The notes below the pieces were generated by a model that was given only the letters and a program-made list of their open reading frames with translations, was not told where the DNA came from and did not search any database. Made by a program: the position numbers and the translations under genes. From positions 50,543,831-50,607,830 of the forward strand of contig CM017558.1 in the NCBI GenBank assembly GCA_007844125.1: a stretch of 64,000 bases of DNA, given 5' to 3'. Shown piece after piece: positions 22,850 through 36,690 of this stretch (its first letter is position 1; every line of letters begins with the position of its first letter). Source of the DNA: Sinonovacula constricta (taxonomy: Eukaryota > Mollusca > Bivalvia > Cardiida > Solecurtidae).

Positions 22850-22935
22850 GATTTCCTGTTATTGCCTGCTTCACTATCATTTCCATAAAAACATGCATTC
22901 CATAAGGTCACAACTCTCCAGAGTGTTGCCAGTAA
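22850..22935 (+). repeat. Interspersed ~90-bp repeat, copy 1
   Basis: It has ATTTCCTGTTATTGCCTGCT, then CCATAAAAACATGCATTCCA, then CTCTCCAGAGTGTTGCCAGT. The same order occurs at 38431-38517 and, in part, at 38137-38200. Confidence 0.55.
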
Positions 22936-25097
22936 ATGTTGCTTTCCACTTTAAAAGATGACAACAATGTACAAATTTAATTTAGCATTGCTATTAATTT
23001 GTGTTGGCAGTTTAAAGGCTCACGTTAAAATGGGAAATATTTTTATTAATTTATATTTAAGATCATTGAAATTTTATCAATAAATATACTAAATAAATGA
23101 CTCTTAGATGAAAAAAGTGTGCCTGTTATCATATTTTTATAGGTTAATAATGCCTAAAATTATGTATATATATGTATGATATAAAATATCTGACCCTGAG
23201 TGTAATCTTAATTCTTAAATTTTAAAGTTTACTCACCCCATCTTCTCACTTCATTAAGCTTTGAATAAATCATGAGTCATCTTTATAAGATGTCATACAA
23301 CATACAACAGTAGCTTAAAGGCCGTCATCCTCAATTTGAAACAATGACAATCATTTATCTTGCTACAAGCCTACCTAATTAGGCATGCTAATTAATTCAC
23401 TTACTACTGCCTGGATCATGTCGGTGTTCAAAGACAAACTGTTCAGCCCTATATCATTGTTGTGTTACTGCAATGTATCTTAAACCCATCCCCATCCAAA
23501 AACCCAATAGTGCTGTTTTTACTGTAATAACATGTAAATACAAAGAACTCTTGACATGGTACTGCAGCAGATCACTGGGTTAACCAATTCTAGATTTTTT
23601 TTTAAAAAGTTTTTACATCATCATTCAAAAAGAAATTTTACATTCATCATTCAAGAAGAAATTTTTTAATGGTTGGTAAATCTTTGCGCAATAGAAGTGA
23701 GATATTGGTGAGATCTATTCGGTTTTTTGTCAGTAAGGGATCAAGTTGTATCACTTTATATTTATCCTTCTTGACAGTCCACTTCTGAGATAAAACCAGT
23801 TCTCAGGTAGTATTTACTTGGCAGAATATATAGAAGATAATTTTGTCCAAGGACTAATCATGTGTGCAGTCTGTGTCCCGAACCAGTGACACTTCAATCC
23901 ACTGTCCACAACCTTAACCACAGGATGGCAGGTGTTACTTTCTGAGAGTAGAAAGGGGAGATCACTGGGATGTTTTGATCCTTCATCATATCCCCTGATT
24001 AAGATAAGTGTCCAAGCCTTTGTCATTGGTTACTCTTTCCACATTCTCTGTGTGTTGTGCAAGATAAGAGTGTACACATACATATATAGGTCACCTGTGA
24101 AATAATGGCATCTCCATAATGGTTTTGTTGTATCAATTTCAAGCAGATTTAATGTTTCCATATTTCCATGTTTTATAGGTCAGGTCATAAGTTGAGGAAG
24201 ATATGTACAATTAAGCTTAAACATTTCATGGAAATGGCATGTACATTTATGCATAGATAGTAAATTCATTTGATGCATTACCTGTTAATGTATTGCAAAT
24301 GGCTGATACCAGAATTTTTTCTGCCGATTGTCAAACTTCCATGGCCTAGCGATAACAGTTGCCAACATAGAACTCAACAGCCTCTCTTTCTTGGGTTAGA
24401 GTACCATATGAGGCAATAACATTCATGTAGCGAGGTCTTGTAGCTGACCTGCCAGAAGTTATACACATGTGTCTGAGAATTCTTCCATTCATAAAGGCTT
24501 GACTTTGCTACTAAAACCATTATTTTTTCTCTGTAGTACAGAGGTAAAAGAAACAATAAATCTACTTAATGTCAGTCATTCTACCTGGACTATGCATGCA
24601 CTGGTATATAGATGTCAGTCATCAATATAAACAACCAAATTTTCCACATTATCTTATCTTCTTTTTGACTGTAAAACTGAACACTAAGCCAAAAGGAAGC
24701 CAGATTCAAACAGTTTCAAGCATTCTCTGACAGTTTATGTTGGATATTTTTGCCTGTGTGATCTATACATGTTTGTTTGAAAGATTAACTATGAATCTGT
24801 TCCTTTCCAAGGATTAACTAGCCAGTGTCTATAATTCAGGTATGATAGAGGATGTGTTTGTATGGACATTGAACAGTACAATCCGAAATGTCAAAGGCCA
24901 CCATTTGACATAAGTCTCAGAATAATTGTTTATCCGTAGGTCTTATCAGGTCTCTGTTGGTGACAATTCTTTGAGTTACATTTAAAGTACATTTTAAATA
25001 TGTATACTATGTATTGTTAAATGTTAAATTAAGAGTATGATATCATGGGCTCAATGTTAGTGTTGTAGACGTAAACAAATGATGATTGGGTTAAACC

Positions 25098-25292
25098 ACA
25101 GATTGGGCATCTGTGGTCAAGCAGATAAAGTTGCTGAGATGTATTTCCTTGATCCCTCATTTTGATAGTTTGAAACCCAGGCAAGAACTTAACTGTAAGG
25201 ATTTCTTTCAGCTGACTTGCTCAGCAAGCTGGTTCTAGCCAGCAGTTGTCAGGTGTCTGTCTCCACCAGTCAAAGAGAGACATTGGCAAAAA
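25098..25292 (+). repeat. SINE-C copy (diverged)
   Basis: A GGGCATCTGTGGTCAAGCAG head and a B-box-like TTTGAAACCCAGGC are followed by AGCTGACTTG and a TCAGGTGTCTGTCTCCACCA end. It matches the family layout but is strongly decayed. Confidence 0.45.
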
Positions 25293-26690
25293 AATGTGTC
25301 ATTGTGATCTTACAATAAAACTAAATTAATTTTTCATCCATGTTGATACATGTACAAGAATTGTTATGAGAGAAAGGATGTCAGGGTGATGTGCTGAATG
25401 TCACTTGATTTACATAGATCTACATAGACACTAGGACAGGATGTTGTCCTTTTTTCTAAAGGAGAAATAAGTTTTGCAGTAATACTGGTGCCTGTGGCAT
25501 TTTTAGTTCATTGACAAACTTGAGTTAAAAGTCCAAATAAAATTGTTCTGGTATGGGTTCAATAAAAACTGAAAGTAGATTCTACAGTCAAAGTAATAAG
25601 AAATGTACTCAATGAATAAAAAGAAATTGAAATTACTTCCACATTATAACAATGCATTCCACTTCACAAGAGTTGCCATACCTTTCTGAATTACTAGACT
25701 GCAAGAAGTCTCTTATTTCTTTTATTACAAATGAAACATCCCCCAAGATATTTTGCCATCTTGCTTCTAACAAGTTTTTGAGTAGTACAATATTATCATG
25801 TACCCAAGACCCATCAAGTAGTTAGCTATACAAGCAGCCTCAGGGGACACTTATACTGTGATTGAATTGGAATTTATACTTTAGTTTGTCATAAACAGGT
25901 GTACCATTCTTTTGCAGTTTAACCCTGTTTGCCTTTGACTTGATGTAGTTTAGATTTAAATATCTGTGGACATTTTGATAGGACCTTTATTTACTTATTC
26001 ATACTGCAGCAGCAAATACCAATCATCACGAGAAGATTGTCTATTCTATCCCTATTCTAAACTCATTAACCTTTCAAGTGATCAGGTTCCCACTACCTGC
26101 TTACCTGGGTTGCACTGGTGGAAATAGCTGGAACTCAATAACCCAAAGGCTGATACTCTTTGAATAACCTTTACTTCATTACTTGTTATCTGTTCTCAAC
26201 TACATGAAATGTAAAAAAGGTGATCAGATATGTTGCTACATATTCTGTATATTAAACAGTGCAAATTCTGATCAGACAGCTTCCATTGGAAGCTGATCTT
26301 GAGCTAGACTTTTTTTCCTATGTCTTATCAATGTGTGTTTTGTGGCAGTATGCAGTTACATTTCCTTTCCTTGCCTAATTAATTAATAATTGACATATAA
26401 TTAACATAATTATAAATAATAAGTCATTTTACTATTTTATAAGGCCACAGCCATGAATAACAGTAAATGCAACATAGAACATTAGTGCAAAATTTGTTTG
26501 GCCCTATTTGCTACCCAGCCACTGACAACCTATATTATTTTGTATAATAGAAGGTTATTGATGTGTATTACAGAAAGGGCAAAACTATACCTATTTCTTG
26601 TGGGCAACAGTGTTGTTTGGCTAACTATAACGGCTGATATTGAGAGATATACACACCGACAAGCATACAAATCAGGCCTTGTTATCATAG
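25293..26690. other. Non-coding stretch
   Basis: It contains a GATCAG-type repeat at 26255-26310. No exon is recognised. Confidence 0.5.
26255..26310. repeat. GATCAG palindromic repeat, both arms
   Basis: AACAGTGCAAATTCTGATCA and GACAGCTTCC face GGAAGCTGATCTTGAG, an imperfect palindrome around an ATT centre. A very similar copy is at 34573-34640. Confidence 0.6.
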
Positions 26691-26765
26691 CAGGTTGAGT
26701 ATTAGCTCCAGGTAATGAAGGCCCTGGGTTCAAACCCTGATAGCCCCCTTACTAGTCCTAGAACA
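26690..26765 (+). repeat. SINE-B head fragment
   Basis: TAGCTCCAGGTAATGAAGGC then CCTGGGTTCAAACCCTGATA matches the B-box region of the three full SINE-B copies. The body is missing. Confidence 0.5.
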
Positions 26766-28754
26766 TGTACTGTGGTAGGATAAACTGGGCAGTTCAACAA
26801 TCAGCTTACTCAGGGTCTGAAAAATGGGGCTTAAAGTGTTTATTAACTTTGAAAAGCAGACTTAATTTATTAAGAAGAACAACACAATAGATTTGGCAAA
26901 GAGAAGAGGGGTCTGCCTTGACCTACATACATGCAATTATGAGCTTAAGCAAATTCTAAAGGATTTAATTTAACCAGGAATTTTATTTAAATAAAACATA
27001 ACCCTTATGTAATGTGATTGTAACCCAAAAATTTGATAGACAACAAAATAGAATTTGATATTAATAGAACCCTTGGTGACTGGGTCTGGTGTTCACAGCA
27101 TGCTTTCACAGTAAATGTAGTCCTGTCTACTTCCAACAAAGTACGAACATTTCCATCATACTTTCTTCGAAATGTTGTCCACCTACACATCCATTGTTGT
27201 TTTTTGGTACAAATGTTTTATATATACCTTCTATATACGATCTATACATATATACAGCTGGTACATTAAGATGTTATTCCCATTCACATTGTCTGTCATG
27301 AAGGCTGTGACAGACTGACAGCTGTAATTATACTACTGTATGATCATTCTGAAGGACTAATTATATAGTTATTCTTTGCCTGCCATGCACAAATTGATCA
27401 AACTTACACCAAAGATGAAGGTCTAGATCAGGAATTGCCTGTCTGGATCTACAGTTTTTGCCACGGTCTCTTATGTTCTAAGCAAATAAGCAGGAACGGG
27501 TTTATTAACAACTGTATTGCGGTGGGTGTTTATTAGTTCACAGAAGCCTGACGCAGCTTTTAAGGCCTGCTGGGTAACTGGGGGTCCGGCCAACAGCTGA
27601 CACTGATTCTGGCCAGTATTTGATTGAATGCAGTACAGGTTTATATTGCTGTCATACAGTGTTGTTTACTTACTTATGAAATTCACACTGAAGGGCTACT
27701 TCTTGGTCAATAGATTGATGACATTCATCTTTCCTAAATTGAGAGGAAGTATTTTCAGCTCAGTCAGTCATGTGATAAGTTGAATTTATAAAGTGTGCAA
27801 AATGATTTAGTTTTGTGCTCAGTTTCCCTGTTATTGGAAATAAAATTGTCTTTGACACATCGGTGAGAAAAGGTAAAGAAAATCTGCAAGGATCAAAATG
27901 TGCAGAAAGGTAACTACATGAATTTTGTTTATTAGCTATGTAAAAGTAGCTCATTAATAGTGTGTCATGAAAAAAAAATGTTATTCATTTATATTGTACT
28001 AGTTTAAAAACATTTAGAAGAATTGTTAACTTTGTTTGTGAACAATTAATTACTGGACTGAAATTCAAAACAAAGAAGCAAACAAACTTAATCTCAGTGT
28101 CTCATTAATGTAAAAGCTTTTTTTCAATAGCACATCATTAAGGATGCATAAAATACTATCTATGTGTATAACACTGTATCACTGCAGTAATTACATGTAT
28201 TTGTCTATAGACACATCTTGCATTATTTATAAAAGACAATCCCTTGGGACTAGTCAAATCAACAGCCATATTTTTGGTCCATCTTGTCTGGAATACCATT
28301 CTGTATTTAATGCAATGACACTTTTATAGTATGTGTAGCATTTTGATGGTAAAGTCTGGGAAGAACATCTTTTAGCTCAGCGATATCCCATGGCTACCCA
28401 TCATTTTTATATTGTATTCATTGTAAGGTCTATTCTATCATTTTATAAGCAACTATGTCCTGGACCAATTAATAAAGTAGACATATATTTGTCTCATCAG
28501 TGTTATTGAGATGATATCCTCATATGCAGGGAACATTTCAATATATGATGACATAATCAACCTGCCATTAGCTAAGTTTTGACGTGTCATTTAATTTTAG
28601 GTAAAATTATCTGTACACATTTATATCTATATCAAGGTTATTAAAATTAGGTTAATTACAGTAAAGCTTACTTTAGTAAATAAACTGTAAACATTGTGCT
28701 GTGTCTTTTAGCCAATACAGGGGTGCAGACTGAGCTGTTAGATTTGCCTATATA
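26766..28754. other. Non-coding stretch
   Basis: It contains a GATCAG-type repeat at 27421-27460. Short overlapping open frames near 27.0-27.3 kb on both strands carry no domain. Confidence 0.5.
27421..27460. repeat. GATCAG palindromic repeat, short copy
   Basis: GTCTAGATCAGGAATTGCCT and GTCTGGATCTACAG are two opposed arms with almost no centre. Confidence 0.5.
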
Positions 28755-28912
28755 TAACTGTTCATGCTTATCACCATGTGGGTTTGAGTCCCAGTTGGGA
28801 CATCTGAGAAGGTCTTGTAGCAGACCTGTGGTGAGCAGGTAGTCCTACCAAGACATTTGTCTGGGGTCTGCTTCCACCAATGATTATCTGGATGTCACCA
28901 ATGTGACCATTA
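28755..28912 (+). repeat. SINE-C copy with good 3' end
   Basis: It reads CACCATGTGGGTTTGAGTCC, CAGTTGGGAC, AGCAGACCTGTGGTGAGCAG, GTAGTCCTACC and ACATTTGTCTGGGGTCTGCT, then TCCACCAATG. Together with 31345 this defines the family tail. Confidence 0.7.
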
Positions 28913-31344
28913 TTGCCTTGGCGCGATGTAGCAAAAAATCAAACGATATAATCGAATACCATGAGCCTATATTCCTATAAAGTCTGGAGTCTTACTGAGC
29001 ATTCCAGATGTCCTTGTGTTATCCATGAATTATGTGGAGCCTTTATATCAATAATATTCTGAATCTTATGATTTGGTCAGCCTTTGTTCTCATTTTCAAA
29101 ATAATACATTATGAAAACAAATCAAATCCTTGATGTTTGGCAACAGTGTCATTCAAATGGCATTGGGATGATTAATGAAATCAATGTGTGGAGAGAAATC
29201 CCCTAACAGATTTTCTCTCAAGGATTGGAACAGCTTTTGACCAATGTATGTAAAAGGTTTAGAGTGGTAACCTACGTCCAGTAAATGCAAACAGTGTATG
29301 GTTAAATTGAATGGTTTTGCTAAAGCTACTTGGTGATGTCATGTTTTTGTGGGACTGACCTTTTAATGCTCAAACATGGTTTGGTTTGTGTAAACTTTAC
29401 ATGTTAGATGATACCTACTTTCAGTTACCATTTCCACATTAAAAAAGACAATAATCATTGTTTGCTACCTTTTCATGACAAAGTGTGTACATTGATGGAT
29501 GCCATCTTTAATATTCCTGCCTTATACAAAAGGTGTTGATACTTGTTTGCCTTTGCTGTATTGGTTTAATAAATCAAACCAACAAATAAGTTCATTTTGG
29601 CAACTTCAGTTGTTGCTTAGGTAATAAAGGATCAATTTTCATGATTATAGGACAATATTTCCATAAATTTTTAAGACTTTTCTAGCATTTTATTTCTGGG
29701 TCAGAGTTGAACCAGCTTTACTCTGACTACTTATATAGGTGTTATGGTGTTAGACTGGGGACTTGAATGCATGTAGTCAGTGTCTATGACTGCATCACCA
29801 TGCATGCCTGTAGTGTGCAAAGTGCAATGAGTAATGTTACCTATATTGATCCTGTTCAAGATAGCATGAGGAAGTGACAGATTAAGCAATGATTAAAGTA
29901 TTACTGGATCGTGCACACTGACTCTCACAGGTTAGCAAAAGGATTTCCCTGGTACTTTTTCATATGCAAGATAAGCTGATATGAGGAAATACAAACCTGC
30001 CAAACACATTCAGGAAGAGGTGTGATTGGTAAGTTGGGTAGTATTCATAAATAAAATGTATTTCCGTTTCCTTAACTTATTTTAAGTTTTAAGGGGTTTA
30101 TATGTTACCTGATAAATATTTGTTGTAAAACTTATTAAGAATGCCTTCTGAAACATATTTATCCATTTTTAGCTTCTTTTTTTTTTATTATTGATAATTT
30201 TGAAACTCAACAGGTGTATCAAGGCAATACTTTGGTTAAATTTTTCCTTGAAAGTTTTGCAAAGCTTATATTTCCATAACCTATGCATAGATTAGAATAA
30301 AGCAGTACATGCCTTGTTAGTGGTCATGTTAACTCATAAAGTTTCGTAGCTTATTTTGTGCTGCTCTAGAGTTTGGTGCCTTTTGTGGAATGCATTTTTC
30401 TGTGGGGATGTAATAGTGTTTTAGGCATTTACAAAAAATCACAGCTTTTCTGTGAGACCTTTTTCAGAGAAACAAACCGAGTGTTGCAAGCTTGCAACAA
30501 TGATGTGTAGTTTGCAATCATAAGAAAAGGTAGCAGACCTTATTAGCATTTCGTCGCTTTTTGGCTTCTTGTTTAACAATGAAACTAAGTATGCAGCTTG
30601 TAATTACAAATGTAGCAGACACCAAGGAAGAAAGCAAAGTAGCAGATATTCTAGTTCCTATCAGAGTTATGGTTTCTTGCTCTCATATATTTACATAATG
30701 ATTCGACAGTGTAAGAGAGTGTTAAGTTCGCAGAAGTGTCATCTTCTTCGCATGCTCTCTGCTGCACCTTGGATGTCTCACATCCTTACTCTTTATTGTA
30801 GTTAGATTTTGTGAGAAATATGGCCCAGGTTTTACTCATTAAATTTTGGCTCATATATATGTAGGTTGAAGTTTTGTGTGCATGTACTACCAAATTTACT
30901 TTACGTTATTAATGAGTCAAGTGCCTTGTCATGTGACAACTTACGTTTAAGCTTTCACAGATTTTCATTGTTCGCAGATTTTCATTGCACCTGTGGATAC
31001 ATGGATTTGTTTTTGTAAGTAAATGATTGAATATGTTCTTTTTTATTTCACAAAGGAAATCAAGGTTTATATATGTACTCCACCTCTCCAAAGGGCAATT
31101 CCTGCTGTGATGATAATGTAGCTGTACCTTTTATACTTACAACAAGTGGGTTTGAACTTTTGACCTGTCAACAAGCCACCCCGTTTATTGATTGTTTACA
31201 ACCAGCTGAGATGGTTCACCTGGAACCAAATGTTTGTCTCTCCATGCTGAAACCTGAAACAAAGTTCTATAATGTGAATAGTGGTTAATGTTTTATCTGT
31301 ATTTAAGATTTCTACTCTTGTTGTGTCTTAGAAGGCTTTAGAGA
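28913..31344. other. Non-coding stretch
   Basis: No exon or repeat is recognised with confidence. Confidence 0.5.
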
Positions 31345-31515
31345 GCAAATATCCCAGGAGTAAAGTTTCTGACGTGTAACTCCTCTGGTTCTCCTCACTG
31401 GCTGGGTTGAGTCCTGGTCTGGGCGATGCACTTAACATGAGGAGGTGTGCCAGCTGACCTGTGGTGCGCCAGTGGTTCTACACAAATACTTGTCTGGGGC
31501 TTCCTCCATCAAAAT
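31345..31515 (+). repeat. SINE-C copy, near complete
   Basis: It has TGACGTGTAACTCCTCTGGT, a B-box-like GGGTTGAGTCCTGGTCTGGG, then AGCTGACCTGTGGTGCGCCA, GTGGTTCTAC and CTTGTCTGGGGCTTCCTCCA. The phrase CTGACCTGTGGTGCGCCAGT is identical at 43631-43650, supporting one family. Confidence 0.7.
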
Positions 31516-31605
31516 AACTAAATGTTGTTATAAAAACTATAATTGTGTAAATGCTATGTATTTCAAAAGCAAAAAATATAACCAACCAAGAATGTTTTGT
31601 AAATA

Positions 31606-31772
31606 ATGGCCCCAGTGCCTGAGCAGTAAGTCACTGACTTCATTGCCCCTCTTACTGTGGGTTTAAGTCCCAGCATAAGTGAAAACTTCATACAATAAGG
31701 TCTTCCAGCAGTTGTATAGTGAATGTGATGGTCTAACCAGTGATTTGTTTGGGTCTTTTTACCCTAGTAACT
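31606..31772 (+). repeat. SINE-C copy
   Basis: A GCCTGAGCAGTAAGTCACTG head and a B-box-like GGGTTTAAGTCCCAGC are followed by a diverged tail ending TGTTTGGGTC. It lies only 90 bp from the previous copy, in the same orientation. Confidence 0.6.
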
Positions 31773-34572
31773 GTTGTAATTGGAAGTGATTACAATAATT
31801 TTAATGGTGTCATTTCAACTTATGATTTGAAATCAACAAATCAGCAGTTAAAAGATTTTCTTATAACTTTAACTTCTTAAATCACAGCTTCAGACTCCAG
31901 TCAATCAAAAACCTACATTAGACCTGTTAATTTAATATTCATCAACTTTCCTATAGACCTAGTGTGTCTGTACATACATTAATCAAGTGAAGGTTTAACT
32001 TGCACTGTACTTATCCTGATATGTATAGTAAGTATGAGATAAGTCAATGGATGTTTGATATTTACTCTAGGTGATAGAAGAATGGGGACATCAGTTTAAA
32101 TTGTGTCCTCTTCTAATACTTGGTAGTAGCTGTTGCAAGGTCAACTTACTGAGTTTATTAATCTGTGATGTTGGAGTACATTACACAATCAAATAACTTA
32201 ATGGCCCTTGTAGCAAAGTACTGTAGGTAGTGTTGGCCATGTAGGCAGGTGGTACCAGCGTAATTCTCAATGAAGACATGATAAGCATTTAATTTTTTTT
32301 ATTTCATTGAAACTTTATTTCATACATGTATATGCTAAGTTTATATTGATTGTTTCATTGCCCCACAGTGTCATGATACTATGATTAATTGTTGCTTTAT
32401 TTGATTTAATCAAGGTATTTTATTATTCTAATAACAGGCAGTGTCACTGGGTTTATTATAATTCAGATGTTGGTTTGTTGGGATTATCATCCCAAAACAG
32501 TCTTTCAGTTAGGTACAGTGTCCTCTTGAAACTTCATTGTGTTAGCATGCTATGAACACCTGGAATTAACAGCATACAATAACATTATCCTGACACTTGT
32601 CTGACCAGTCGTGAAATTACCCATACCGGCTTAAGTATAGCATAATATCTGCTTTAAAAGGCGATTCTGTTGTGTACTAGTGGTAGTAGTGCTTTGACTG
32701 CGAGTGTTTTGATACTGGATCTTTCTAGTTTTATTTGGACCTTGTCAAATCCAAGCAAGCTATATGCCTGTAATACTGAAAATGTAAAATATGTGAAAAT
32801 ATCAACATAAACAATGGAGAAGTGTAAACAAAATCATACTATCTTAATTATGTGCCTTAAACAACTTGATTATTATATATAAAACTGACATTTGAGTATA
32901 ATCTTCAGAGTTTGAATTACAATCATTGTGTTCATGAGGCCAGAGTAAGCCTGTCTCCCTTTCTTTACCCCTGACCATGTCAGAAGATACTCAAGTGGAC
33001 ATTTATCATCTCATGGCAGGGGACACTAGTGATTGACACTGATCTCTATAAAAGTCCAAAGCTCTCAACAAACAGGTGAATTTTAAAGAGACTGTACCTA
33101 TATGTAGTTTATTTCCAAAAAAGAGTTGCACCTGCTGTAAGGAGGAAGGTTGAATTTTTCTGTACATAAGTTACCATTTTGTTATATAAGTTGTAAAGTG
33201 TGCATTATTTTAAACTGTTGGAATTGTCTGCACTAAAAGGACTTGCCATTTTCTTTTAAAATTAATGTGTCATACAAAGGTTTTTATCACAGTATATATT
33301 TTTGTAGATATATATTACTTTTAAGTTTGATACAGTTTTATAAAAAAAAATATATATATTTTTTTAAAAGAAAACCATATTACACAGTCAAGCCATTATC
33401 AGTATAGCACTTAATTATGCTGCTGTTGTTGTTTCCTGTCAGTTGAGCCATTAGCTGTAATAACAGATCCCTTCCTAGTGACCTCCCCCTGTCTACTTTA
33501 ATTACCCCTGGCGTTTGTCACTCCAGTCGTGTGTGTTAACTGTCAAATAATGACCAATACAAGCCGAAACTCATTGTTTCTGCCAATCTGTTGTGATAGG
33601 ATAATTATACTTCTCAGCTGCAAATTTTTTAAATGACCCATAATAGTACTTAGTTTTTTGGCAATAAACCAGCCTAGGCAACTGGTCACATTGATACATG
33701 TATAGAGGACTCAGTAGCAAACTGTATGTATCATGATCAGAAACTTGCAGCAGCACACCTGCTAAAAACATGACTCACTTCTTAATATAACTTTATTTTG
33801 CAGAAAATATGTTTAAGTGAACTTTATACATATTTTGCTGTAATTTGTTCCAATTTTAGGAATTGTTTAGGGCACTACTACAATTTTGCTCAGATTATTT
33901 TTCTGCACATCACTTTAGTTACAAACTAGGGCTGTTTCACATTTTTTATCAACATTTACATTGTTTCTTGTTCCAAGTTCTCCTGACACACAACAAACAT
34001 TAGAAATGTAAAATGTCACCAGCTTATTGAAGAAGGTGTTAGTGAAATCTAAAATGATATTTCTGAACAATTTTCTGAAAAAACAACAACACACATTTAC
34101 TTTAGATGGGATGGTTGTGCCCTATTTATATGCAAAGTGACCACCAAAACCAATAACTTGCATACAAATTGACATGTTGATTAACATAATGTCCCTTGTT
34201 TTTAGCTATTTTCAAAGTGTCATTTTCAATGCAACTTTGCCAGTGTGTAGTCCTTGATCAACCTAATGTTTCAACTAATAGTGTACTGGGGATCAACCGG
34301 TGAAAAAACTGTAACCATATAATTTCATCATCATCAAGCAGTTTTAAACAGTAAGTAACTCATTCAGATTAAAAACCTTCCAGCTGAATGGATCTTGATT
34401 TATTGGCATGTCATGTCTGTTATAAATCTATTCTTATATCAGTAGTCATTCTGAACTCTGAGCCTGCTCAGAATGCCAGGCTTTATTTGTTTGAAACTTA
34501 TCCAAAATTAATCACATTTTCTTACAATAACATGCAAATTTATGTTGAATATATTTAGTTAAAACTTGTATC
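31773..34572. other. Non-coding stretch
   Basis: AT-rich, with a short AT-rich run near 33330-33370. No exon is recognised. Confidence 0.5.
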
Positions 34573-34640
34573 AAATAGTGCAACTTCTATACAGACAGCT
34601 GTAAATAGGAGCTGTCTGATCTTGGTGTACACCATTTGCA
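34573..34640. repeat. GATCAG palindromic repeat, both arms
   Basis: CAAATAGTGCAACTTCTATA and CAGACAGCTG face GAGCTGTCTGATCTTGGTGT then ACACCATTTG, forming an imperfect palindrome. Confidence 0.65.
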
Positions 34641-35021
34641 GAGGTAAGGACTATTTATGCTTTGCAGGCCAATAAATATCTGTGATTTAATACTTTACTT
34701 TTTGTCTGCCACATTTAAAACCCATCTCAATTGTGAGTAACCTACACCTGGTGATATGGTACATATAGCTGGCAAAGAGTAAAAGTCAAAAGAAAATAGG
34801 TGGGGACAATGATCATTGAATATTGAGAGTACAGGTAGATTTATTTGTCATTAAAGTTCAACATTCCACAGATACCAAACTACAGTCCACTGACCCCCAA
34901 GGATAGTGGGTAAACTTGCCATAAGTGACCTATTAGGTATGATACTTATATGTCAGAGATGTTGAACAATTATTGTTTACTTGATGTTATACAAAGGTTT
35001 TACTGTCAGGCTATGGCAGAT

Positions 35022-35078
35022 TGTGTAGACCTAGGTCAGCCAATGAGCTGACTGTTGAGGATCTGTACTGTTTGCTAC
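35022..35078. repeat. GATCAG palindromic repeat
   Basis: TGTGTAGACCTAGGTCAGCC and GCTGACTGTTGAGGATCTGT, then ACTGTTTGCT. Both arms are recognisable. Confidence 0.6.
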
Positions 35079-36142
35079 CAAATCTCAACAGTAGCAATAT
35101 TTGCATGTAGATGTAGGAAGACAGCTAATTAGAATAGTACCTGTAAATATTTTAATATTATATAAATTCACCTCCCATCCAGGGTGATAGCATGTGATGT
35201 CACCAGATACCAGCAATTTCATTCTAGGCTTAACTTAATGTTTCCAACAGTGATCTTATGATGCATGAGAAGGTCTAAATTTGTAACATATTTATAAGTG
35301 TTAAGTTTTAAACAATGCCATCTTAGTTATAAAAGGTCTAAACTCGTAAGATATTTTTAAGGTTTAAATTTTAGACAATGATCTTTTTGGCCATGGATAG
35401 GCCTAAACTTTGAAGATATCTATAAGGATCACATGTGCAACAGTGATTTTAAGCCATAAAAAGGTTTTTCTGTTTACAAGTAATTTGTAAGAATATTTAT
35501 TACTGCCTCAACTGTAATGTAGCTTGTTGCTGTGACTACATGAGCTATAATGCTGTGACTACATGACCGAGTTCTCTTGTTTATATGTTGATATTTAGAT
35601 GTACTTATTACAGACATGAACTTTGGAGTACATAGTTTAAGATAGCCAATCATAACAGACATTACTAATGAATTGTTACATCTCAAATAGTCATACAATG
35701 GGTCTGTTTTTGCTTTTTAGGGATAGCACAACAATATCTTATTTTCATTGCATCTCTAACACTCCACTTCCTGGGTAGAACAAGTACTCTTGTTAAAACT
35801 ACCTGGAGCAATAGGTAAATAATAATGCCCAAAGATTAACATCTTGTGTTGTGTGTTGAATGCAAACCCAAATCTCTGAAATGGTCCTTAGGCCAAGAAC
35901 ATAACCACTTGATCACTAACTCTATTTTTGTAGACCATGTTTTCTCTTTAATCTATGTATATAAATGACTAAACATTATGTAAAACTTTAACCTATACCT
36001 TTGTGTTTGCTGTGTGCTGTATGTAATGGCTGATTGTTATCTAGGTAAAAACAATTAGGGTCTATAATCAAACAATGGCAAGCCCTGACACTTAGTCTGC
36101 TTAACAGGAATCTATCATGCTAAGGTAAATAATACAGATGCA

Positions 36143-36196
36143 ATGCAGCCAGATTCTGCTTTGAACTTTCAGATCAGGATCTACACTGTTTGCTAA
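36143..36196. repeat. GATCAG palindromic repeat, right arm best
   Basis: The arm AGATCAGGATCTACACTGTT then TGCTA is the family consensus form. The left arm (AGCCAGATTCTGC) is decayed. Confidence 0.6.
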
Positions 36197-36627
36197 AAAG
36201 TCTAGCAATTAGACTTGTTGTGTTGGCATTTGATTAGGTTTATAGAATAACATAACACTGGTCAGTGGTGACTGCAATCTGTACATGTTCTATAAGTTAT
36301 ACCTGAGGCCTGCCCTTTGAAAGTGATTGTGTACATTAAGTTGACAACAAAAAGCAATTATCTTTGTTGATTGGCTCAAGCAGCCAGGTAACATGTATCT
36401 GACTATAAATATCACTTGATTGTAACCAACCTGCCTGTCTGGTTTGCATGTACAAGTTTATTAAGTTCATGTCTTGTTTTGTTGTTTGTTCATACCTTTT
36501 TTTATGCCTCGGTGCACTTAAAACACAGGGAGATATGACTGGTAAAATTGTGCATTGTATGACAGCAGGCAAGAACTTGACAAGGTATTTTTTATTTATT
36601 TTGCATGTTATTGTTCACTCTGATGCA

Positions 36628-36690
36628 TTCAGTGATGCAGTCAGTAGACCACTGGACTGCCACGCAAGAGGTCTCAGGTTCAATGAGAAA
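36628..36690 (+). repeat. tRNA-like SINE head fragment
   Basis: TGATGCAGTCAGTAGACCAC and GAGGTCTCAGGTTCAATGAG resemble A- and B-box segments at tRNA spacing. No acceptor stem or proper 3' half exists, so it is not a tRNA gene. Confidence 0.4.

Larger units (their letters stand above)
21796..25097. other. Non-coding stretch
   Basis: It holds a TA microsatellite (22647-22705), a copy of the 90-bp repeat also seen twice near 38 kb (22850-22935), and a small 27-bp tandem duplication (about 23607-23665). No exon is recognised. Confidence 0.5.
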
